This document shows, piece by piece, positions 47,956 through 57,198 of a DNA stretch of 64,000 nt (its first letter is position 1; each line of letters begins with the position of its first letter). Source of the stretch: JAEINY01 sp942490535 (GTDB taxonomy: Bacteria; Bacteroidota; Bacteroidia; Bacteroidales; Marinilabiliaceae); NCBI GenBank assembly GCA_942490535.1, contig CALNXQ010000006.1, positions 1-64,000 on the forward strand. Direction: 5' to 3'. Position numbers and translations under genes: made by a program. The notes under the pieces are model-generated. The model made no database searches and was not told the DNA's origin. It was given only the letters and a program-made list of their open reading frames with translations.

Positions 47956-48324
47956 CTACATTACCTGATCAACAACAGTTTTTAGGAAAGCTCTTGAATA
48001 ATAATCCATATCCACAATCTCACCGCCCCAAACAACAATGTCCAGATCAATTTCACGCGGTCCGTACTTTGGGCGTGACCGATCGCGCCCCATACGATCT
48101 TCCAGAGCCTTTAATAAGTGGTTTAATTCATCTCTGGAGTGGGCGGTAAAACCTTTCAGCGCACCATTTATAAAATCAGGTTGATCCTTTATGCCAATGG
48201 GAGTAGTGGTGACCATTTCAGACACTTTGGCCACCTGAAGCAGGTCTTCGAGAAGCTTTAGCGCTTTTGAGATGTTCTCCTGGGGCGAAATATTGGATCC
48301 AATACTAATAACGACCTCCTGCAT
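47956..48324 (-). CDS. folK: 2-amino-4-hydroxy-6-hydroxymethyldihydropteridine diphosphokinase
   Basis: Transfers pyrophosphate from ATP to 6-hydroxymethyl-dihydropterin in folate synthesis. At 122 residues it is shorter than the usual 150-170, lacking most of the C-terminal part, but the core motifs are intact: ISIGSNISPQ, TTTPIGIKDQPDFING, and the metal/ATP motif RPKYGPREIDLDIVVWGG. Lies 10 nt after folB. Probably functional; a shortened but complete HPPK is the likely reading. Confidence 0.93.
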   Translation of the reverse strand: MQEVVISIGSNISPQENISKALKLLEDLLQVAKVSEMVTTTPIGIKDQPDFINGALKGFTAHSRDELNHLLKALEDRMGRDRSRPKYGPREIDLDIVVWGGEIVDMDYYSRAFLKTVVDQVM

Positions 48325-48334
48325 AGCTAATCCT

Positions 48335-48685
48335 TTAACGCGATTCTGTCAGGAAAAGAGAGACACTTTCAGAGAACCGCAAGGCATGCATTTTATCAAT
48401 CTCAAGCTCCGCTTTTTCAACCCGGTCAAAACTCATGATGGTGTCCATCACCATTCGGCCCAACGCTTCAATGAGATTAAACCGGCTGGCTTCCACTTTT
48501 TCAATCAACAACTTGGTGATGGCACGATAATCCAGCGCGTCCTTGGGATCATCACTTTTTTCTTCTATGGCTGAGTTATAATGAATGGTAACATTCAAAA
48601 CAATGTCCTGTCGTTTTCCTATTTCATGTGGATTAAAACCGACGACCGTACGAATTAACAAATTCTTGATTCGAAGTTGAGTCAT
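48335..48685 (-). CDS. folB: Dihydroneopterin aldolase
   Basis: A 116-residue tunnelling-fold enzyme that cleaves dihydroneopterin to hydroxymethyl-dihydropterin and glycolaldehyde. Typical features: IKNLLIRTVVGFNPHEIGK near the start, DYRAITKLLIEKVEASRF (catalytic core region) and the conserved LIEALGRMVMDTIM. Directly upstream of folK, matching the order of the folate pathway. Confidence 0.93.
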   Translation of the reverse strand: MTQLRIKNLLIRTVVGFNPHEIGKRQDIVLNVTIHYNSAIEEKSDDPKDALDYRAITKLLIEKVEASRFNLIEALGRMVMDTIMSFDRVEKAELEIDKMHALRFSESVSLFLTESR

Positions 48686-48736
48686 GTTGAATAAATTTCT
48701 TCAAGTTAGCGTTTCTTGTATTTAACAACGAAGAAC

Positions 48737-49456
48737 CTACAGCAAATGTTGACCCGAATCACAAAAGAGAATATCTCCCGTGGCATTTATGTTGGTTAAA
48801 AGATAATCAATGGCAGCCGCAAGCGAATGGATAGATACAATTTGCTGCAAAGGCGTTTTAGAGGCCACCATCTGCAGGTGTTCCATGCTTTTGTCTGGAG
48901 GCGGTAGAACCGGCCCTGGTGCAATGGCGTTTACGCGAATTCGCGGTGCCCATTCCAATGCCGCCATTTTTGTGAATTCCAATAAGCTCTTTTTTGCCAA
49001 CAAGTATGCAGCATGAGTCGTTTTATTAGTGACGACAGCACTATCCAGCAAATTAATCACAAGCCCTGTCTCGCAGGTATTGGAAAAAGCTTGCGCCAGA
49101 AAAAAAGGCGCCATAAAATTGATATTCAACATAGACTCCATGAGCTCCGGGGAGGTATTAGAAAGCATTCCCGGCTGAAACAAACTGGCATTATTGATTA
49201 AGAGAAGTGGCAATTCATGGTGTTGAATCACACCTTCCCAAAATTCTGGAATCTGCTTCCAATTAATTAAATCATGCTGAACCACCGGAAAATCTTTTCC
49301 TTTGTAACGCGCCTGCAAAGACTCTGAAAGAGACCGTGCCTCCCTTTCACTCGTATTACAATGAATGATAACCTCCCATCCCTGCTGAGCCAGATGAGTG
49401 CACAGGGCGGCGCCAATTCGAGTGGCTCCACCTGTTACAAAGGCAATTTTACGCAT
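48737..49456 (-). CDS. SDR-family reductase, probable pteridine reductase (FolM-like)
   Basis: A 239-residue short-chain dehydrogenase/reductase. NAD(P)-binding TGGATRIGAALCTHL at the N-terminus; NNAS motif (LLINNASLFQ); the catalytic YxxxK as AYLLAKKS; and a C-terminal ATGDILFCDSGQHLL. The arginine after TGGAT favours NADPH. Its place in front of folB and folK suggests dihydromonapterin or dihydropteridine reduction (FolM/PTR1 type) rather than fatty-acid synthesis (inference). It abuts the upstream GAF gene with no gap. Confidence 0.82.
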   Translation of the reverse strand: MRKIAFVTGGATRIGAALCTHLAQQGWEVIIHCNTSEREARSLSESLQARYKGKDFPVVQHDLINWKQIPEFWEGVIQHHELPLLLINNASLFQPGMLSNTSPELMESMLNINFMAPFFLAQAFSNTCETGLVINLLDSAVVTNKTTHAAYLLAKKSLLEFTKMAALEWAPRIRVNAIAPGPVLPPPDKSMEHLQMVASKTPLQQIVSIHSLAAAIDYLLTNINATGDILFCDSGQHLL

Positions 49457-49918
49457 CTAGCCATAAATTAATTCAACAATCTTTTCCAAACCCTTTTGGT
49501 CTGCTGCATCGAATGAATCAAACTCCTTACTGTCCACATCCAATACAGCCACCACGTTCTGGTTTGAATCAAACACAGGGACTACAATTTCGGAATTACT
49601 GGCAGATGAACAAGCAATGTGACCCGGAAAATCGTGTACGTCAGCTACAATTACGGTTTCCTTGCGGTTAATACCAGCCCAGCACACACCGGTGTCTTTT
49701 TTAAGCTTCAAACACGCTATGGGGCCTTGGTATGGGCCAACAATCAAATTACCGTCTATGAGCTGATAAAAACCTGTCCAATAATAATTACTGAACTTAT
49801 GATGCAACAACGCATTAATGGAGGCCATGCGCGCAATAGGACTATCAGTGGCGATAATCAGACTTTTAATTTGCTCATAAATACGCTCATACCTTTTTTC
49901 CTTCGAACTCTGATTCAT
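49457..49918 (-). CDS. Free methionine-(R)-sulfoxide reductase (GAF domain)
   Basis: A 153-residue GAF-domain enzyme that reduces free methionine-(R)-sulfoxide. The three conserved cysteines of the family are present: GPIACLKL, GVCWAG and FPGHIACSSASNSEIVVPV, the last holding the likely catalytic Cys. Residues NYYWTGFYQLIDGNLIVGPYQG form the substrate pocket. It protects against oxidative damage in the cytoplasm. First gene of a four-gene run ending in folK. Confidence 0.9.
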   Translation of the reverse strand: MNQSSKEKRYERIYEQIKSLIIATDSPIARMASINALLHHKFSNYYWTGFYQLIDGNLIVGPYQGPIACLKLKKDTGVCWAGINRKETVIVADVHDFPGHIACSSASNSEIVVPVFDSNQNVVAVLDVDSKEFDSFDAADQKGLEKIVELIYG

Positions 49919-49987
49919 AATTTCTCAACAAACTTAAGTAAAAATAATATTGACTGCTTTTTGAGTCATCGTTTGGTTGCACACATC

Positions 49988-50033
49988 AAAAAAGCCGACG
50001 CAATTTAATGAATTAAACTGATACGCCGGCTTT
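49988..50033 (-). terminator. Terminator after the ECF sigma factor gene
   Basis: The arms AAAGCCGaCG and CGcCGGCTTT (one mismatch) with a 23-nt loop are followed by a T-run on the minus strand. Confidence 0.68.
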
Positions 50034-50060
50034 AACAATAAACCATCATTCTATAATAAA

Positions 50061-50561
50061 TCACTTATCCTCGAGCATCTGTTGCAACTTTTTGCGGGTA
50101 AAGAAAATCCGGCTTTTAACGGTCCCAATGGGCAGATTCAATTCCTCCGCAATTTCTTTGTATTTAAAACCTTGGGTATGCATTTTAAATGGAATCCGAA
50201 AATCATCGTCCAGCTTCTCCACTTTTTGAGTCATCTCAGTAACGGCCAAAACATTTTCAGGTGTTTCGGATGCGTAATTCCTTTTATAAGCCACACGAAA
50301 ACCATCTTCACTACTATCAAATGTACTCCGCGTTTTTTGATCACGCCGATAGTTATTGATAAAAGTATTTTTCATGATTGTAAAAACCCAGGCTTTAAAG
50401 TTGGTATTATTTACAAACTGCTGTCTATATGTCAACGCCTTAAGCGTTGTTTCCTGAAGCAAATCACGAGCATCCTCATCATTTGCAGTTAAGCTCAATG
50501 CAAAATACAATAACTTATCTTGCATACTTAACAAGCGGGTGTTGAATTGTACTGCGGTCAT
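50061..50561 (-). CDS. ECF-type RNA polymerase sigma factor
   Basis: A 166-residue sigma-70 family factor with only regions 2 and 4. Region 2: YFALSLTANDEDARDLLQE and AWVFTIMKNTFINNYRR. Region 4: DDFRIPFKMHTQGFKYKEIA then PIGTVKSRIFFTRKKL, the DNA-binding helix-turn-helix. No anti-sigma gene lies next to it, so control is unclear; many Bacteroidetes stand-alone ECF factors of this type lack one. Monocistronic with its own promoter and terminator. Confidence 0.93.
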   Translation of the reverse strand: MTAVQFNTRLLSMQDKLLYFALSLTANDEDARDLLQETTLKALTYRQQFVNNTNFKAWVFTIMKNTFINNYRRDQKTRSTFDSSEDGFRVAYKRNYASETPENVLAVTEMTQKVEKLDDDFRIPFKMHTQGFKYKEIAEELNLPIGTVKSRIFFTRKKLQQMLEDK

Positions 50562-50596
50562 ATTTAAGTGTTTTAATTTTGATCAATTTTGTTGAA

Positions 50597-50627
50597 CAAA
50601 TATAACTCAAATATAAACGCATTGCAA
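50597..50627 (-). promoter_or_regulatory. Bacteroidetes promoter of the ECF sigma factor gene
   Basis: On the minus strand TTG is followed after exactly 20 nt by TATATTTG. A second TATATTTG lies 11 nt further upstream. The -7 box is 35 nt before the ATG. Confidence 0.72.
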
Positions 50628-50812
50628 CATTTTAAGATATTTTTATCCTTTTCTCTGTATGCTATTCTAAATTAAACAGACCTTATCTAATTGTAAGACT
50701 ATCCTTTATAATAAACAAATTACCTCATTCTAAATTAGTTCAGATTTGCAATAAAGATTGAACAAAATGGCCTACCTCTAAAACCGTAAACAAACAAAAT
50801 CTGATGCTAAAG

Positions 50813-50837
50813 AAAAAGGCCGGAAAAACCGGCCTTT
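50813..50837 (-). terminator. Terminator after the T9SS propeller protein gene
   Basis: AAGGCCGG and CCGGCCTT (8 bp perfect, 5-nt loop) with a T-run on the minus strand, about 20 nt after the stop codon. Confidence 0.83.
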
Positions 50838-50857
50838 AACAATGCATTGAGAGTATT

Positions 50858-53800
50858 TTACTTGACCATTACTTTTTGAGAATACACCTCTCCATTAATC
50901 GCCACAGAAACTATTTTAAGACCTTTTGAAACAGTCCCGGTCGCAATCGTTTCTTCAAGTAGTGTTGTTTGTTTATTATATGTTCTTGAAAGCTCCATCA
51001 TTCCATTCACATTGTATATTGAAACAACTGCCTCACCCATGGCTTCGGCTTCCAGTTTAACCCTTATAATATCATTGACTACTGGATTTGGAGCAATACT
51101 TAAAGTACCTTCAGGCGTCGATTTAGGACTGAACAAACCTGTACCTTGTTCTTGAATGACGATATCATCAATCACCCATCCCCAACCAACTGACTCTTCA
51201 TCTGAATACATTCTGAAACGAATCAGAATAGTATCTTTTGGAGAGAAAGTATCCTGCAAATTTAAAACATGCGTTTCAAACAATGATGCCCGATTGGGCA
51301 CCTTACTTAAATCCTCCTGTCCAAAACTGACCCATTTGGAACTATAATTAACATCATAACCGGTTACACCCGATCCATCCACCAAAGGCAACCAATTGAG
51401 CCCATCTTTTGTACCTTCTACAATCACATAATCCCAATATTCAAAATCACCAAACTTAGTTCCTGCACTTCCCGGTTCCACCAACGCAATATCCCGATAC
51501 GAAAACAGAGCCTCTTCCCGATTCTCCAATACTACAATTGGTTGATTAAGTTCATAAGTATAGCTTGATTTTTTAGTATATGGATGATTTGAATGAATGG
51601 CATAATCCGAAAACAACTCGTTAGAGACGCTTAGATCACCAGTAAAATCATGCTGCCTATCACTAAAGCTATTCATGTATTTTTCTACAGGCACCGCTCG
51701 GGTTGGGTTTGAAAACCACTTGTAATTTGAAGTGTGTTGTTGCTCATCAATATAGCAAATTACTTGGACAGAGATTTCTTCAGTTGCAATGTTTTTGGAT
51801 AAATCATATACCATTTTACCAGCAATTACATTTTCAAATAGCTTTTCTACCTGTCCATTAATGACCAATTCAGCACGATCATAGTCTTGGAAAAACTCAA
51901 ATTCAAAATAATAACTGCCACTTGGCTTTTTTGAGGCCACATTAATAATAGGCTGTGATGTGTGGACTATAATATCAGGTATATCAACGGTCCAAACGCC
52001 AAGGCCATGTGTCCCAACAACTACTTGTTGGCCTACAATTTTCATATCCCATATACACACTGCTGGAAGCCCATTATCAGCAAAATTCCAGGACAGTCCA
52101 CCGTCAGTTGACTCAAATAATCCAATCTCCGTACCAGCCCACAAGACATCTTGATTATGCGGCATGACAACCAAAGAATAAACAGCGACATCAGGAAAAC
52201 CATTATTACTTCTTGCATTAGACCCAAAACCAGATAACTCGGCCCATGTCTCTCCGAAATCATTGGTTTTAAGAATTTTTGGCTTAGCAAAGTGCGCAAA
52301 AAGAGCATAGGCAGTATTTACATTTACCGGATCAGCCACTAATCTTGAAAGATAAGCTCCTTTCTCCAAAGGTGTGGAAATAGTGCTAAAAGATTTACCA
52401 CCGTCGGTAGATAAAGCTGGCCGATACCCATTACCAACATATGTTCCGGCCCATATATAACGACTATTTATGGGACTAATTGCAAAGAGTGGATTATAAT
52501 TCCCACTGGCCCAAGATGCTTCAGGCATTTTTATAAGATCCCATGTTAATCCAAAATCTTCAGAACGCCAGGCCCCTGATTTTCCTCCAACCATCAGTAA
52601 ATCCGGCGAAGATGGTGCGTTGGCAATACGCGTAATAAATGGGGCTGCTTCACCTTCATCACCCATGTCACCAATACCTGATACTTTAGATAAATGAACA
52701 CCATCCCTTGTTAAAACAATCTCATTATAATACAACGATCCACCAAACTTCTTTTCATCACGGGCATGCCATACTGTTTCAAAGCCATCACCACCGACAA
52801 TACTGGTCCAAACATCCAGATGGTTTCCGTCTTCACCACTCACCCAAGTGCCATTATCCTGAGTTCCCCCAACGTAAATGTTTTTGGTAGGATGCTTAGA
52901 CACGCCATAAAATTGAGTAGTTACATATCCTTTAATAGGACTCGTCCAATTATTCCCGCCATCATCAGAAAGCGCAATCCCCCCATCATTGCAGTTAATA
53001 ATCCTGAATGGATTTCCTGCATTCTTTACGACTGTTAAATTATGATGATCAGCGTGGGCATAATTTGGTTTATCGATGTCTGCATGCCAAACCGTTAATT
53101 GTTTACTTGTTAAAGCGCGGCTTTTTAATTCATACTTTTTCAACTGAAGCGTCATATCTGGAAAACCAGATGGATTCCACGAATGAGCATCCTCCATAAC
53201 TGGAAAAACACTTAGTATCTTTTGAAAATCGACTCCTCCGTCTGTTCCAATATCTGATGATGGAGAAGTACTGTTGTAATTTATAGCATGAATAAAATAC
53301 TGTTCTAAACTAGTACTTGAAAGATTAAAGTCACCATTCTCATCCTGATCCCTAAATGAAACCATAAGTTGAGTATTTGATTCTGTATCCCACACCTCAA
53401 AAGGTACCGAGACATAATCTTTATAGACGTAATCACTAGTCACCAGCTGGCTATTAGTGGATCCACCGACAGTAAATCGGTGTGCCTTCTGTGACCGACC
53501 GTTTCCAAATCGCACCTCCACACTTTTAAACAACGAAGAATTTGAAGAATGGGCATGAATACCGCCAGCCATATATTGACCTCCCAAATCATTATAAGTT
53601 AACCATGCGCTCGTACCATCAACTACATCGTATACAGTTTCTATGATAGCACCTGTTTCATCATTTATAGTTACTTTATACAAATCCAAACCACCAACAA
53701 AAAGATTGTCGACATTTGTCGGATGAGCAACCATGGTATTATTATACCATCCCTGGCCAGACAAAAAAGCAACTTTTGAATCTGGAGTTGTTTCAGCCCA

Positions 53801-54835
53801 ATTATCACCCCCATCAACTGATAAATACAGATTGGATTCTGAAGTCATGGCAAACATCCTATCAGGAAAAGTCTCTGAAATACATAATTCTATGCGCCCT
53901 TCACCGATTTCTTTAACTTTTTTCCAAGTATCACCGGCATCAATAGAAGCAAAAATCCCTTTACTATTAACCGTAGCGAATTGCATATTGAAATTACCAG
54001 ATGGGTAGCGTAGGTCTTGAACTCGAGAGCCTTGTTCAGACAATGTTATAGCCCAACTTTCACCTCCATCCATACTTTTAAAAATCCCAGCATTGGTGGC
54101 AGCTAAAAGTTCATTTTCATCTTTTGGATTCACCACTAATCTATTCACATATTTAAATCTGCTATCATCAGATGTATTGGTTAACAAAACCCAGGTTTGA
54201 CCTTTATCAATTGATTTAAAAATTCCATTTCCCGTAATGGCATCCAAGTTACCAAACCCTTCACCAGTACCGGCATATATTATGTTGTGATTAGAATTAG
54301 CCATAACCAAAGAACTAACGGATAAATTGGGTAGATCGAGTGTTATGTTCTCCCAGTTTTGTCCGGCATTAGTAGTTTTCCACACACCGCCTCCAACAGG
54401 CCCGGCAAACCAAGTATTCCCAGTTGGATCATCAGGATCTACAATAAATCCGCGTGTTCGTCCACCCACATTTCCAGGACCACGTTGCTTCCAATCCAAA
54501 CTAACTTTACTGCTTTTTAATGATGCAGATTTTAATTTGGCACTTTTTAATTCATTTAAGGCATGATTAAAAGGATAATTTCGAAGTTCATCCCCCCCGG
54601 TTTTTAATCGATGGATATATTCCAGATACTTATCCGGTTTATCAGGCTTGGCAAATCCAGCTTTTCGTCGCTCAATTTTTTGTTGTTTTTGTTGTGCAAT
54701 TAGCTCTTGGTTAGTTAGGATTTTCTTGCTTGTAATACTCTGTACAGGCGCTGCATCAGGCTGCTTAATTACCAAAACACAAATAACTCCAGTAAATAAT
54801 ACGCCTAATAATAAATAAAAGTAATTTCTTTTCAT
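50858..54835 (-). CDS. Large secreted BNR/sortilin-type beta-propeller protein with T9SS sorting tail
   Basis: A 1325-residue secreted protein. N-terminal signal or anchor (NYFYLLLGVLFTGVICVLV). Residues about 110-480 and 590-960 hold repeated Asp-box/BNR-type motifs (GGGVWKTTNAGQNWENI, GIFKSIDKGQTWVLL, GLFESTDGGLSWNF), making two beta-propellers of the sortilin/Vps10 or glycosyl-hydrolase-like kind. A beta-sandwich-like region follows. The last 80 residues (SIAPNPVVNDIIRV, then a terminal YSQKVMVK) are a type A T9SS C-terminal signal. It is expected on the cell surface or outside, possibly as a glycan- or protein-binding protein. No catalytic residues are apparent. Confidence 0.9.
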   Translation of the reverse strand: MKRNYFYLLLGVLFTGVICVLVIKQPDAAPVQSITSKKILTNQELIAQQKQQKIERRKAGFAKPDKPDKYLEYIHRLKTGGDELRNYPFNHALNELKSAKLKSASLKSSKVSLDWKQRGPGNVGGRTRGFIVDPDDPTGNTWFAGPVGGGVWKTTNAGQNWENITLDLPNLSVSSLVMANSNHNIIYAGTGEGFGNLDAITGNGIFKSIDKGQTWVLLTNTSDDSRFKYVNRLVVNPKDENELLAATNAGIFKSMDGGESWAITLSEQGSRVQDLRYPSGNFNMQFATVNSKGIFASIDAGDTWKKVKEIGEGRIELCISETFPDRMFAMTSESNLYLSVDGGDNWAETTPDSKVAFLSGQGWYNNTMVAHPTNVDNLFVGGLDLYKVTINDETGAIIETVYDVVDGTSAWLTYNDLGGQYMAGGIHAHSSNSSLFKSVEVRFGNGRSQKAHRFTVGGSTNSQLVTSDYVYKDYVSVPFEVWDTESNTQLMVSFRDQDENGDFNLSSTSLEQYFIHAINYNSTSPSSDIGTDGGVDFQKILSVFPVMEDAHSWNPSGFPDMTLQLKKYELKSRALTSKQLTVWHADIDKPNYAHADHHNLTVVKNAGNPFRIINCNDGGIALSDDGGNNWTSPIKGYVTTQFYGVSKHPTKNIYVGGTQDNGTWVSGEDGNHLDVWTSIVGGDGFETVWHARDEKKFGGSLYYNEIVLTRDGVHLSKVSGIGDMGDEGEAAPFITRIANAPSSPDLLMVGGKSGAWRSEDFGLTWDLIKMPEASWASGNYNPLFAISPINSRYIWAGTYVGNGYRPALSTDGGKSFSTISTPLEKGAYLSRLVADPVNVNTAYALFAHFAKPKILKTNDFGETWAELSGFGSNARSNNGFPDVAVYSLVVMPHNQDVLWAGTEIGLFESTDGGLSWNFADNGLPAVCIWDMKIVGQQVVVGTHGLGVWTVDIPDIIVHTSQPIINVASKKPSGSYYFEFEFFQDYDRAELVINGQVEKLFENVIAGKMVYDLSKNIATEEISVQVICYIDEQQHTSNYKWFSNPTRAVPVEKYMNSFSDRQHDFTGDLSVSNELFSDYAIHSNHPYTKKSSYTYELNQPIVVLENREEALFSYRDIALVEPGSAGTKFGDFEYWDYVIVEGTKDGLNWLPLVDGSGVTGYDVNYSSKWVSFGQEDLSKVPNRASLFETHVLNLQDTFSPKDTILIRFRMYSDEESVGWGWVIDDIVIQEQGTGLFSPKSTPEGTLSIAPNPVVNDIIRVKLEAEAMGEAVVSIYNVNGMMELSRTYNKQTTLLEETIATGTVSKGLKIVSVAINGEVYSQKVMVK

Positions 54836-54894
54836 GCATTACAGTTTTGGATAAGCTTTTCTCCCCAAAAGCCATTTTAAATTAAGAGTTTCAT

Positions 54895-55299
54895 TTAATT
54901 TGGTAGATCTGTTAACTTATTTAGGGTTTTAACATTGATATAATATACTTTCATCTGCCGGTTGACATCATCGCTTTTAGATCGAACTTCGGGAGATGAG
55001 TCCACTTTAATGTAGAGATCATTATACCATTTAACTGAGGCATTAAACTTTGTCTCACGAAATACTATTTTCCCCTCTGCCACATCAACAATAATGTATT
55101 CAAGTCGATTTCCGGGTTGCATCAGCGTACCTTTTTGAATAGTATAACCCAACACAAAATCTTCAGTTGAATTAGGAGCAATAACCGCTTGTTCAGAAAA
55201 ATTAGCGAAAATAAATGCGTTGATGGATTTTGTTCCATTCTTTTTAACACCAGCACAACTAACTAAAAGCACTACAGATAGTATATAAATCAATCTCAT
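54895..55299 (-). CDS. Hypothetical lipoprotein
   Basis: About 134 residues from the ATG at 55299: the signal MRLIYILSVVLLVSCAGVKK has a lipobox-like VSC with Cys at residue 15. The mature part is beta-rich (FVLGYTIQKGTLMQPG, KWYNDLYIKVDSSPEV) with no family I recognise. It is 59 nt upstream of the large propeller gene on the same strand and may be its operon partner. Confidence 0.7.
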   Translation of the reverse strand: MRLIYILSVVLLVSCAGVKKNGTKSINAFIFANFSEQAVIAPNSTEDFVLGYTIQKGTLMQPGNRLEYIIVDVAEGKIVFRETKFNASVKWYNDLYIKVDSSPEVRSKSDDVNRQMKVYYINVKTLNKLTDLPN

Positions 55300-55526
55300 A
55301 GAACACAAATTTAAATAACTTGGAATGGGTAAAGGTAGTGAATTATAAGTGATAAATTAATCAACACTATAAAAATCTAAAACTCAGTCAAGACTTCACA
55401 TTCACTATGTGAATATATAGGTATACTTAAATTCAAGTACTAAATGCAACTTTCAGGAGTGTAGTTTTGATATCCTATTTTTTCAGAAGAAAGAGAGAAA
55501 TGTATTCTCTACGGCATATACAAAAA

Positions 55527-55553
55527 TGGCTGCCCTCTTTGGGCAGCCTTTTT
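55527..55553 (-). terminator. Terminator after the first susD-like gene
   Basis: GGCTGCCC and GGGCAGCC (8 bp, 5-nt loop) flanked by A- and T-runs on both sides, so it may work in both directions. Confidence 0.8.
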
Positions 55554-55575
55554 ATATAGAATTAAACCAACAAAT

Positions 55576-57180
55576 TTATTCACTTTCAGGCTTAGGACCA
55601 GGTGTATTATTATCTGCTTCGCTAATGCCACCATTTGCCAAAATCTCACTTCTCGGAATAGCCCATAACATTATTGGAGCTTCTGCATCAATATTAAAGA
55701 TAGCACCAGTTGCAAAATTTGTCACTCCATTTTCCTTTCTAAGGATAGGTTTTTTCAAACGCTTAATATCAAACCAAGATTGACCTTCTCCCCAAAATTC
55801 AATGCGGCGTTGCAACCAAATTTCGTCTTGAAGCGATTTGCCACTAGAAGCTGCAGATACAAAATTAGGATCCCTGTAAGTTTTTACAAAATCTTCCAAA
55901 ATCTTTTTCCCACCATTAAGATCACCTGCCATTGCTGAAGCTTCAGCATTAATGAGAATCATCTCTTCAGCTCTCATATAAATAAAGTCAGTTGCATTAT
56001 TGGGATCCATAGGCTCTTTGTTATTCGGAGCAAATTTAATATTAGTGTATGGATGCATACGTTCGTCTGCAAAATTGATCCCTTTCCAGCTCTCACCAAC
56101 AGTAGTAGATACACGCTGATCATTAATCCACCATCCTTTTCTTACATCACTGTCTGCAATCCTATTGTATAAATTAACATTAATTTTCTTCCAAACGCTA
56201 ACAATAGTAGTATACCCTCCATAACCATAACATAATGAAGTAACCATGGAAGTAAAATTACAAATACCGGATTTTACTGCAGCATCTTCCTCGGTAATAA
56301 TACCTCCCCATATAACGCTATTATGCGTAGCGTCATCAAAGTTAGGTTCACTAACTTCTGCTAGTGTATAAGGAGTGGCTCCACTTATTGCTAAAGCATT
56401 CTGGGCATCACTAGCTGCACCAGCCCAATTTTCCATAACCAGATTAGCTCGAGCTCTAACCCCATAGGCTACCGCCTGATTAACAGCAGTAACATCTGCT
56501 CTCACGAATCCTTCCAGTAGCAACACAGCTCTATCCAGATCACTCATAATAAACTCATATACCTTACTAACAGATACACGTGGGTTATTAAGTATTTCTT
56601 CTGAAGTAGTGCTTTCTGTAATTATTGGTACACAAGGTTTGTCTTCGTTTCCTTTATAAGTATATTGATACAGTTGAGCCAAATGCAAATAATTATGAGC
56701 TCTAATTACTAAAGCTTGTCCAATATATTGCTGTTGAATAGGATCAGTAGTTTCAGGATCTATTAATTTCAGTACATCATTTGCACGCTTAATGTGCTTA
56801 TAAAAATATCTCCACATATAGCTGGAATTATCTGATGTTACCAAACGATCTTCATACGTTTGATTATCACGAAACCAATTATATCCAATAGGATCACCTA
56901 CCATATCTTGACCATTATGCTCCATTCTTGTAGCTATGGAGGGATATCCAAAATCATCCTGTTCATCATTATTGTCGGTAACTGCAGGGAAGGCCACCAT
57001 AAAAGAACTGAAACCAGTTATGTTAGCCTGTAATCGGTCTGGCCATTTTGCAAGGATATCCTCTAGTTGGTCGCCTGTGACTGTACTGCCGTCAGGTGCA
57101 GTATCCAGTTTCTCTTCACAACTTGCAAAGAACAGGGCAAGAACCAGTATGCTATATATAAACTTCGTTGCTTTTTTCAT
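55576..57180 (-). CDS. RagB/SusD family nutrient-binding lipoprotein (locus 1)
   Basis: About 534 residues from the ATG at 57180; the lipoprotein signal MKKATKFIYSILVLALFFASC ends at the anchor Cys. The SusD fold is a TPR-like helical shell: LVIRAHNYLHLAQLYQ, YGVRARANLVMENW and ILINAEASAMAGDLNG are typical, as is the C-terminal RIEFWGEGQSWFDIKRLKKP. It caps its SusC channel and binds oligosaccharide or peptide at the cell surface. It lies 18 nt after the SusC gene. No glycoside hydrolase is adjacent to hint at the substrate. Confidence 0.95.
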   Translation of the reverse strand: MKKATKFIYSILVLALFFASCEEKLDTAPDGSTVTGDQLEDILAKWPDRLQANITGFSSFMVAFPAVTDNNDEQDDFGYPSIATRMEHNGQDMVGDPIGYNWFRDNQTYEDRLVTSDNSSYMWRYFYKHIKRANDVLKLIDPETTDPIQQQYIGQALVIRAHNYLHLAQLYQYTYKGNEDKPCVPIITESTTSEEILNNPRVSVSKVYEFIMSDLDRAVLLLEGFVRADVTAVNQAVAYGVRARANLVMENWAGAASDAQNALAISGATPYTLAEVSEPNFDDATHNSVIWGGIITEEDAAVKSGICNFTSMVTSLCYGYGGYTTIVSVWKKINVNLYNRIADSDVRKGWWINDQRVSTTVGESWKGINFADERMHPYTNIKFAPNNKEPMDPNNATDFIYMRAEEMILINAEASAMAGDLNGGKKILEDFVKTYRDPNFVSAASSGKSLQDEIWLQRRIEFWGEGQSWFDIKRLKKPILRKENGVTNFATGAIFNIDAEAPIMLWAIPRSEILANGGISEADNNTPGPKPESE

Positions 57181-57198
57181 TTTAATCAATTTAAATTA

